Program-made: the position numbers and the translations under genes | The notes under the pieces: generated by a model | The model's database searches: none | What the model was told of the DNA's origin: nothing | Seen by the model: the letters and a program-made list of their open reading frames with translations, nothing else | Assembly: GCA_014360105.1 (NCBI GenBank) | Contig: JACIYD010000110.1 | Location: 1 to 5,885 of the forward strand | DNA from: Clostridia bacterium | GTDB taxonomy: Bacteria > Bacillota > DSM-521 > Neomoorellales > SLTJ01 | Direction: 5' to 3' | Length of the DNA stretch: 5,885 nucleotides | Part shown: in pieces, positions 1 to 3,787 of the stretch | Layout of the letters: each line of letters begins with the position of its first letter | How positions within the stretch are numbered: the first letter of the stretch is position 1

Positions 1-2
1 AA

Positions 3-452
3 CTCGCGGCCCGCATCGGGGATTTTGTGCGCCGGGCAGCCGAGGACACCGGCGCAAGTGGTGGCGAGATCGTGGTGCGTTATGCCCTCGGGTCTACCAT
101 GGCCGCTACGGGCAGCATCAGGGTTTTGGGAGCGGGCTGTTATAATAGCACAGTGCGGGCCGGAAAAGACGTATTCATCCGCGGGGTATGCCGGGGAGGC
201 GAAGTCCGGGCGCAAGGAGAAGTAACGGTGGGCGAGCTGGGGTCCCCGGCCGGGATCATGACCAGGGTACTCGTTCCTGCCGGAGGCAGGGTCAGGCTCG
301 GCCTGGCCCGGGAAAACGCGCTTGTCCAGATCGGCGGCTCGAGCTACCGGTTTGAGCGGGAAGAAAGGGGCGTGGAACTGCGGCTCGGCAAGGAAGGCAG
401 GGTGGAGCTGCGCTATCCGGCCAGTTCAGGGGGCTGTTCTCGCCTGTCATGA
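3..452 (+). CDS. FapA-like (DUF342) polymer-forming protein, C-terminal part
   Basis: The frame is open from the window edge to TGA at 450-452, so only the last 149 residues are visible and the start lies outside. The segment GSIRVLGAGCYNSTVRAG, followed by GKDVFIRGVCRGGEVRAQG and VGELGSPAG, shows the repeated short beta-strand and glycine pattern of the DUF342/FapA right-handed beta-solenoid. The tail (RVRLGLARENALVQIGG, then charged strands) is the usual small domain after the solenoid. FapA-type proteins are linked to flagellar assembly and cell-surface or regulatory scaffolds in Firmicutes, but most remain uncharacterised. The GTG at 27 is an internal valine, because coding-like sequence continues upstream of it. 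No terminator hairpin is visible after the stop, and the damaged region begins only about 20 bases later. The family call is fairly sure; the cellular role is inference. Confidence 0.75.
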   Translation, partial: LAARIGDFVRRAAEDTGASGGEIVVRYALGSTMAATGSIRVLGAGCYNSTVRAGKDVFIRGVCRGGEVRAQGEVTVGELGSPAGIMTRVLVPAGGRVRLGLARENALVQIGGSSYRFEREERGVELRLGKEGRVELRYPASSGGCSRLS

Positions 453-472
453 GAAACGCTTAGAGGATCTTT

Positions 473-735
473 AGGCAGTCGAGATCGATGAGCTATCCGC
501 CGGTTGAGGCGGGATGCGGTGGTATTCGTGGGTCCTAATCACGGCCGCTCCCAAGTCGGGAAGAAACAGGTGCTCCAGGTAGTCCGGGATGAGGCCGCAG
601 TGAAAGGCCTCAACGGCATAACCCCTGTTGAGCGCTTCATGGTAAACCCTCTCCACCAGGCGAGAACGGGCCGCTTTGCTGCCGCCGCGAATGATAAAGC
701 GTTGGGCCGTCGCCTCGAAGACGGTGGCGAAGTGG
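473..735 (-). pseudogene. Internal fragment of the PRK06851-like ATPase gene, frameshifted
   Basis: Read on the minus strand from 735, this encodes HFATVFEATAQRFIIRGG and continues through VERVYHEALNRGYAVEAFHCG to HEYHRIPPQPAD. It matches about residues 207-295 of the intact ATPase at 3788-4894. The DNA aligns to 4011-4274 in the same orientation with about 12 mismatches and one missing base by hand count, roughly 95% identity. The missing C is near 492 and shifts the frame, so translation ends in an unrelated SSSISTA tail. Both the N-terminal P-loop domain and the C-terminal part are absent, and no start signal is visible. Five of the mismatches cluster at 707-715. It is a dead partial copy, made either by duplication of the nearby gene or as the relic of a close paralogue. 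Confidence 0.9.
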
Positions 736-736
736 C

Positions 737-967
737 CCCCCGCGGGCGGCCCGGGAGTTGGCCGAATATCCGGCCGCCTACGTCCGTGACAAGATGGAGG
801 TGGCCTGGACAGCCCCCGGGGTGAGGAACCCCGTGGGCTGGGCCATCGAAGCCTGCCGCGGGGGCTGGGCGGCGCCGGCCACGAAAAAACCCGGGCCGCC
901 GCAGCACGACGGCCCGGACCTGGAAAAATGGGAGCGGGACAAGTACCAGGACCTGTACTTGTCGTAG
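737..967 (+). pseudogene. C-terminal remnant of a replication-protein-like gene
   Basis: This is an open frame of 76 codons ending in TAG at 965-967. From about 749 it reads ARELAEYPAAYVRDKMEVAW, then GVRNPVGWAIEACRGGWAAP, and closes with WERDKYQDLYLS. The pattern of a helix ending in NPxGWxIxAxxxGW, then a proline-rich linker and a charged KYxDLYL end, recalls the C-terminal tail of DnaD-like or helix-turn-helix replication initiation proteins of Firmicutes and their mobile elements. That comparison is from memory. The frame lacks a credible start and ribosome binding site: its open reading runs back only to the junction with the ATPase fragment at 735/736, and the TTG at 758 sits inside a helix. 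It is therefore best read as the broken end of a larger gene. Its stop lies 11 bases from the convergent stop at 979. The coding nature is likely; the family is uncertain. Confidence 0.45.
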
Positions 968-978
968 CTCCTGGCCGC

Positions 979-1329
979 TTAGGCGTAGAATAGCCTCGGA
1001 ACCAGGGCAGAAACGACCACTGTAACTATGATGCCGACCGCCCACCAGGCGAGCTTCCGAAACTCCCTTTCCATGGAGACCTCAAGCCGGTGAGTTTCTT
1101 CGTGGACCTGGGAGATGTCTTTCCGGAGGCCCCCAATTTCGTCGCGCACGTCCTGGCGCAGGGCAGTTATCTCGCTCCGCAGTCCTGTTATCTCGGCGCG
1201 CAGGCTTGCTTCCATTGCGTCCAGCCGGTGCAGTAGATACTGGATAAGTGGGTCAAAGCCCCGGTAAGACACCGGGCCTTCTTCCCCGGCGGCTGCCTGT
1301 TTTCTGACTTCTTCTTCGGGCACGGCCAT
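979..1329 (-). CDS. Small tail-anchored coiled-coil protein (116 aa)
   Basis: I chose the ATG at 1329 because a GGAGG-type ribosome binding site lies 8 bases upstream; the in-frame codon at 1362 has no comparable site. The 116-residue product starts MAVPEEEVRKQ. A long heptad-rich helix at about residues 28-92 (LHRLDAMEASLRAEITGLRS, then repeated ITALRQDV/IGGLRKDI units) is followed by one hydrophobic segment at about 93-112 (LAWWAVGIIVTVVVSALV) and the short end PRLFYA. There is no signal peptide, so the expected form is a cytoplasmic coiled coil anchored in the membrane by its C-terminus. The design resembles XhlA-like and DUF1640-like small proteins, which include phage-associated ones, but no function can be assigned. 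It lies downstream of the related gene at 1363-1566 with a 33-base gap, so the two are probably co-transcribed. Confidence 0.7.
   Translation of the reverse strand: MAVPEEEVRKQAAAGEEGPVSYRGFDPLIQYLLHRLDAMEASLRAEITGLRSEITALRQDVRDEIGGLRKDISQVHEETHRLEVSMEREFRKLAWWAVGIIVTVVVSALVPRLFYA
1306..1327 (-). repeat. 22-base direct repeat, copy in the 116-aa gene start
   Basis: The bases just inside the start codon of the 979-1329 gene match 1539-1560 at 21 of 22 positions in the same orientation. In this gene they encode AVPEEEV. It marks a tandem duplication of the 5' end of this small gene family. Confidence 0.8.
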
Positions 1330-1362
1330 CGGGCCCCCCTCCCGGGCGCTCGAACCACGCAT

Positions 1363-1566
1363 CTATCTTAGCGGCTGGATCAGCGCCACGGCCACGCCGG
1401 CAGCGGCAAACACAGTGCCTATGATCCGCCGCGCGGTGCTGTGGAGTTCCTGGTGGAGGCTGTCAATCCGCGCGCTCATCTCTTGGCGCAAATTGGTCTC
1501 CACCCGGTTAATCCGACTGTTCAGGTTGGATGCTTCAGGACTTCTTCTTGGGGCACGGCCAAGCAT
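1363..1566 (-). CDS. Small tail-anchored coiled-coil protein (67 aa), duplicated relative of its neighbour
   Basis: The ATG at 1566 is preceded by TAGGAGGGAAG, a strong ribosome binding site, whereas the upstream in-frame ATGs at 1611 and 1584 overlap the hicA end and lack such a site. The 67-residue product begins MLGRAPRRSPEAS. It has a heptad-like helix at about 14-45 (LNSRINRVETNLRQEMSARI) and a C-terminal hydrophobic segment at about 46-64 (IIGTVFAAAGVAVALIQ). It shares the plan of the 116-residue protein downstream but has a much shorter coil. Its first codons are the same DNA as the start of that gene read in a different frame (1539-1560 against 1306-1327), so its basic N-terminus looks like a frameshift product. 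It starts 20 bases after hicA and probably belongs to the same transcript. The function is unknown; it may be a decaying duplicate. Confidence 0.6.
   Translation of the reverse strand: MLGRAPRRSPEASNLNSRINRVETNLRQEMSARIDSLHQELHSTARRIIGTVFAAAGVAVALIQPLR
1539..1560 (-). repeat. 22-base direct repeat, copy in the 67-aa gene start
   Basis: This is the second copy of the 1306-1327 repeat, with one mismatch. Here the same bases are read in another frame as GRAPRRS. Read in the frame of the other gene they would give AVPQEEV and soon meet a stop. Confidence 0.8.
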
Positions 1567-1570
1567 CTTC

Positions 1571-1576
1571 CCTCCT
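1571..1576 (-). promoter_or_regulatory. Ribosome binding site deciding the start at 1566
   Basis: AGGAGG on the minus strand, 4 bases before the ATG at 1566. It fixes the start of the 67-residue coiled-coil protein and excludes the longer reading from 1611. Confidence 0.6.
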
Positions 1577-1580
1577 AGAG

Positions 1581-1616
1581 CCATCTTACCACTGCCCGGA
1601 GGGGAGGGCAAGATGG
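1581..1616 (-). other. Nested inverted repeat between hicA and the 67-aa gene
   Basis: The outer arms CCATCTT (1581-1587) and AAGATGG (1610-1616) pair perfectly over 7 bases. An inner GCCC/GGGC stem (1594-1597 with 1606-1609) closes an 8-base loop. The structure covers the end of hicA, including its stop, and stops 4 bases short of the next ribosome binding site. In the minus-strand RNA the loop region contains CCCUCC, complementary to the GGAGGG of that site. No T-tract follows, so it is not a classical terminator. It could be a translation-control hairpin or the scar of a recombination event. Confidence 0.45.
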
Positions 1617-1792
1617 GTGGCGCCCTTCTTGGGCTTTAGAGTTCGCTTCCCGTGAACAGGTACGGTTACCAGCGAGCCTCCTCCTGGCGGCTCCAAGTAG
1701 TGGTGGCTCCCTCGGACGTGGACCTGTCTAAACCCTGCCCGAAGGAGCGCGGCCACTACCTCCTCGCCTGACACCCTGGGAAGCTTACTCAC
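1586..1792 (-). CDS. hicA: HicA-like mRNA interferase toxin with altered C-terminus
   Basis: The 68-residue product starts at GTG 1792. MSKLPRVSGEEVVAALLRAG, then RQVHVRGSHHYLEPPGG and VTVPVHGKRTLKP, is the HicA double-stranded-RNA-binding-like fold, with the catalytic histidine at about residue 30 in the GSHH motif. HicA toxins cleave mRNA in the cytoplasm and are neutralised by HicB. In typical members LKP is followed by GTLR and a helix of about 20 residues (ILRQAGLxxEEFLxLL). Here the sequence departs to KKGATHLALPSGQW and stops, so the last helix is missing and the toxin is probably inactive or weakened. The start overlaps the hicB stop by 4 bases (GTGA), the usual translational coupling of hicBA. 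Because HicB is itself only a stump, a fully active HicA here would be unprotected, which supports inactivation. Family call strong; loss of activity inferred. Confidence 0.75.
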   Translation of the reverse strand: MSKLPRVSGEEVVAALLRAGFRQVHVRGSHHYLEPPGGGSLVTVPVHGKRTLKPKKGATHLALPSGQW

Positions 1793-1881
1793 ACGCTGAC
1801 CTCCACTTCGCCCAGCAACAAGCGTACATCTTGGCCGGGCAGAGGCTGGCCCTGCGCCTTCAGGGCTTCAAGGTAACCCTG
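1789..1881 (-). pseudogene. hicB: C-terminal stump of a HicB antitoxin
   Basis: On the minus strand the frame reads QGYLEALKAQGQPLPGQDVR, then LLLGEVEVSV and TGA (1791-1789). This is the characteristic last third of HicB antitoxins: the end of the long helix, the G(Q/E)PxP turn and the final strands. The N-terminal HicB fold is absent. Upstream codons from 1882 (ASFL before QGYLEAL) no longer look like HicB, and a stop in frame lies at 1899-1897. The overlap with the hicA start confirms gene identity and order. HicB normally blocks HicA and represses its own promoter; both the promoter and the HicA-binding domain seem to be gone. Truncation coincides with the start of the reductase fragment on the other strand near 1877-1885, which marks a recombination junction. 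Confidence 0.8.
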
Positions 1882-2149
1882 TAGAAAAGAAGCTAGCTAC
1901 ATTCCGGAGGAAAAGCTGGAAGAATTGCGCCGCGGGGTAGAGGCCCTGGGCCTGCGTATCGGTGTTGTCGGCGAGATTGTGCGGAACATCAAGGCCTGTG
2001 CCGGCGCTCCGGCCTTCCGCCTGCGGGCGGCGGGGGATGTTTGCGGCCTGGGGACCAGGTTGCAGGAGCGCTTCATGGACCAGCCGGTACCCAACGATTT
2101 TAAGGTTTCCCTGGCTGGCTGCCACCGGGGTTGTACCGACCCTTTCTGA
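1877..2149 (+). pseudogene. Fragment of a small siroheme/4Fe-4S nitrite/sulfite reductase-like protein
   Basis: The open frame gives YIPEEKLEELRRGVEALGLR, then IGVVGEIVRNIKACAG, GDVCGLGTRLQERFMDQPVP and NDFKVSLAGCHRGCTDPF, ending in TGA at 2147-2149. KACAG and the CHRGC (C-x3-C) motif after NDFKVSLAG are hallmarks of the nitrite/sulfite reductase 4Fe-4S and siroheme region; the last cysteine of the pair normally bridges cluster and siroheme. The second cysteine of the first pair, expected a few residues after KAC (usually FCRLA), is not there: the sequence reads PAFRLRAA. The N-terminal ferredoxin-like half is missing and the frame ends where the family usually continues CRDxGVxG. TTG 1925 is an internal leucine, not a start. 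It is an internal fragment cut at both ends and adjoins the hicB stump head-to-head. It cannot be a working reductase. Confidence 0.75.
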
Positions 2150-2205
2150 CTCCGGGACAGAGAGGTAAGCAGCCCGACGAGGCTTACCTGGCCGTCCCGC
2201 TCCAT
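2146..2205 (-). pseudogene. Possible first codons of a truncated small gene
   Basis: From ATG 2205 the minus strand reads MERDGQVSLVGLLTSLSRSQ before entering the antisense of the reductase fragment near 2146. The upstream DNA is purine-rich (AAGGAAAAAAGGGCGAG), as in ribosome-binding leaders here, though without a perfect GGAGG at the right distance. The pattern LLxSLxRSQ recalls the start of small Firmicute proteins with repeated SQxALARIL helices, but I do not recognise the family firmly. The frame remains open to 1897, but everything after about residue 20 is antisense of the reductase fragment and unlikely to be real protein. If genuine, it is a beginning without a body. Confidence 0.25.
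2163..2189 (+). other. 8-bp perfect inverted repeat (hairpin)
   Basis: AGGTAAGC (2163-2170) pairs with GCTTACCT (2182-2189) across an 11-base loop. A run of six T lies at 2216-2221, about 26 bases further on the plus strand, too far for a standard intrinsic terminator. It follows the reductase fragment directly and may be an old terminator or recombination remnant. Confidence 0.4.
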
Positions 2206-2507
2206 CGGCTCGCCCTTTTTTCCTTTGTCTTCCCCCTTTTGTCCCACGCCGCAACCCTATGTCGGGACCGTGGCGCGGGCAGGTTGTCACTTCTTCTCTT
2301 GGTGCAGGGTCGTGGGCCGCAGGCGGTCAACTGCGAGGAGCCGCGGACTCCGGCCCGTCCCCTGCGGTCCTGGCCCTCGGCCGGTAAATCCTGGCGGGCC
2401 ACACCGGTGGCGGGGCGCGCCCCGGCTGCTTCCCGGCGTGGGGGCCCGGACCGGAGGTTGTCCGAAGGGAAAGCACAGGCGTCAACCACCGCTTGCCGGC
2501 GACGCGG
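2206..2507. other. Gene-free stretch, about 300 bases
   Basis: I see no supportable gene here. Long open frames exist on both strands, but their translations are arginine-, proline- and glycine-rich with no domain pattern, as expected from GC-rich non-coding DNA. The left edge (2211-2245) is a pyrimidine-rich tract on the plus strand. The rest shows only small GC-rich inverted repeats. The stretch lies between the mosaic of broken genes and the stop of the HD-GYP gene, and no T-tract terminator follows that stop. Confidence 0.5.
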
Positions 2508-3626
2508 TTAGTCCGGTGATCCCTCGACCGTCGTCGAATGGAGGAACTGGTCCCCCGGGATCACCTCGCCAATATACACCTGCGTCTCCTCGGCCAGATC
2601 GAGCTCGTAAGGAGCAAGACGACGGCCGTCGGCCGCAAGGAAGACGCGCACCAGCGGACATTTCGGCTTGCCCCGCCGGGTTCCCACCACCAGCGCCACT
2701 TCGCCGGTTGAAAGGCGGACCAGGGTGCCCGCGGGGTAGGGGGCGACGTTCTCCAGAAAAGCACGCACCAGCCGGTAGTCGAAGAGGTAGCCGCCTGTGG
2801 CGGCGAGGTACTCGTAGGCTTCGTGCACCGGGACGGCCGGGCGATAGATGCGATCGGCCGTGAGCGCATCAAAGACGTCGGCAATGCCGCAGATGGCCGC
2901 CAAGTCATGGATTTCCGCGCCCTGCAGGCCGCCGGGATAGCCCTGCCCCTGGTAGCGTTCGTGGTGCTGGAGGGGAATGGTGGCGGCCAGGCGGCTGACC
3001 GTGGCAATCTCCTGCGCCATCTGGTAGCCCCATTGCGTGTGGCGCTTGATGACGCTGAACTCTTCGTCGGTGAGGCGCGTCGCCTTGTTGAGGATATCGC
3101 GCGGTACCTTTACCTTGCCCAGATCGTGGAGAATGGTTCCCATGCCCAGATGAAAGAGATCCGCGCGGCTGAGCCCGAGAGTCAGCCCCGTGAGCAGGCT
3201 CAGGACACAGACGTTTACCGAATGGCAGAAGGTATAGTCGTCCCAAGTGCGGATGTCGGTGAGGTTCACCACGAGATCCTTTTTTGCCAGCAGCTCGTCG
3301 ATGATCTCGTCGATGGTCCTCGCGATCTTTTCTACGCGGACGAGCGCGCGCTGCAGCCTCTCCGCGCCGTTCTCCGCCGTCAGAAGCTCCCTCACCTGCT
3401 GTACGGCCTTAAGCCTGGTTTCGTCCCTGATGACGTCCTCGACGGGAAGGTCGAGGGCCAAACCGTCTTCGATATAGAGGCCGGGGACGCCGAGTTCGAC
3501 CAGCCGCCGAATGATGCCAGCGGTCAGGACGACACCCCGGTTAATGAGCAGGGTGCCGGACGAGCTGTAAAGCGGACGGGCCACGCGCATGCCCGGCCTC
3601 AACCTGCTTACGGCCAAGCGGCGCAA
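2508..3626 (-). CDS. HD-GYP domain protein, probable cyclic-di-GMP phosphodiesterase
   Basis: The 372-residue product starts at TTG 3626, chosen because GGGAGG lies 8 bases upstream and the protein then begins RRLAVSRLRPGMRVARPLYS, the usual N-terminus of this family. A longer reading from TTG 3653 would place that site inside the gene. Residues about 1-60 form a DUF3391-like N-terminal domain. The HD-GYP domain covers about 125-300: H135, the HD pair at 167-168 followed by LGK, H196, HH at 221-222, GQGYPGG at about 227-233 and D250 in ADVFDALTADRIYRP. All metal-ligand motifs appear intact; the usual D before GxGYP is replaced by Q (HHERYQGQGYP). A C-terminal domain of about 75 residues (GTLVRLSTGEVALVVGTRRG) matches clostridial relatives. 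There is no signal peptide or membrane segment, so the protein is cytoplasmic. Such enzymes hydrolyse cyclic-di-GMP, affecting motility or surface life; the substrate is inferred. It probably has its own transcription unit, 161 bases after the ATPase gene. Confidence 0.88.
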   Translation of the reverse strand: MRRLAVSRLRPGMRVARPLYSSSGTLLINRGVVLTAGIIRRLVELGVPGLYIEDGLALDLPVEDVIRDETRLKAVQQVRELLTAENGAERLQRALVRVEKIARTIDEIIDELLAKKDLVVNLTDIRTWDDYTFCHSVNVCVLSLLTGLTLGLSRADLFHLGMGTILHDLGKVKVPRDILNKATRLTDEEFSVIKRHTQWGYQMAQEIATVSRLAATIPLQHHERYQGQGYPGGLQGAEIHDLAAICGIADVFDALTADRIYRPAVPVHEAYEYLAATGGYLFDYRLVRAFLENVAPYPAGTLVRLSTGEVALVVGTRRGKPKCPLVRVFLAADGRRLAPYELDLAEETQVYIGEVIPGDQFLHSTTVEGSPD

Positions 3627-3634
3627 GAGGTGTT

Positions 3635-3640
3635 CCTCCC
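3635..3640 (-). promoter_or_regulatory. Ribosome binding site deciding the TTG start at 3626
   Basis: GGGAGG on the minus strand with 8 bases to the TTG at 3626. It supports the shorter HD-GYP protein over the nine-codon extension to 3653, which would have to contain this site. Confidence 0.6.
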
Positions 3641-3657
3641 CAAATCTAGCCAATCAT

Positions 3658-3671
3658 GGCGATTATTCGCC
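3658..3671. other. Short hairpin upstream of the HD-GYP gene
   Basis: GGCGA (3658-3662) and TCGCC (3667-3671) pair across TTAT. A further ATCGCC at 3676-3681 could pair with GGCGAT instead, giving two alternative small hairpins in the leader. It may be an operator or leader structure; nothing proves use. Confidence 0.3.
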
Positions 3672-3735
3672 ACCGATCGCCATATTCCTTCCCTCCGCCC
3701 GGCCCGCCTTTTGGGCCGCGTGCTTCATGGCCGGT

Positions 3736-3756
3736 CCGGGCCCGGGGTGGGCCCGG
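3736..3756 (-). terminator. GC-rich hairpin between the ATPase and HD-GYP genes
   Basis: CCGGGCCC (3736-3743) and GGGCCCGG (3749-3756) form a perfect 8-bp stem with a 5-base loop, about 32 bases after the ATPase stop on the minus strand. No T-tract follows, so it is not a textbook intrinsic terminator. Its position suggests it ends or weakens ATPase transcription or stabilises the 3' end of that RNA. Confidence 0.4.
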
Positions 3757-3787
3757 CGAAGGGGTCGTGAAGGGCGGGAAGGGCCCC

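Noticed and set aside
539..1045. Minus-strand open frame of 168 codons
   Set aside because: It is a different frame across the ATPase fragment, the replication-like tail and the coiled-coil gene, each better explained in its own frame.
2211..2245. Pyrimidine-rich tract with six T as an intrinsic terminator
   Set aside because: The nearest strong hairpin (2163-2189) ends about 26 bases before the T run, so the geometry is wrong.
453..2507. CRISPR array or complete insertion sequence
   Set aside because: There are no regularly spaced repeats, no transposase motif and no terminal inverted repeats with target duplications that I could find by eye.
2225..2863. Long plus-strand open frame of about 212 codons
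   Set aside because: The translation is arginine/proline/glycine-rich without domain pattern, and its second half is antisense to the HD-GYP gene. It is a by-product of high GC content.
2823..3770. Plus-strand open frame of about 315 codons opposite the HD-GYP gene
   Set aside because: It is the mirror of a gene with clear HD-GYP motifs and has no recognisable fold or ribosome binding site.
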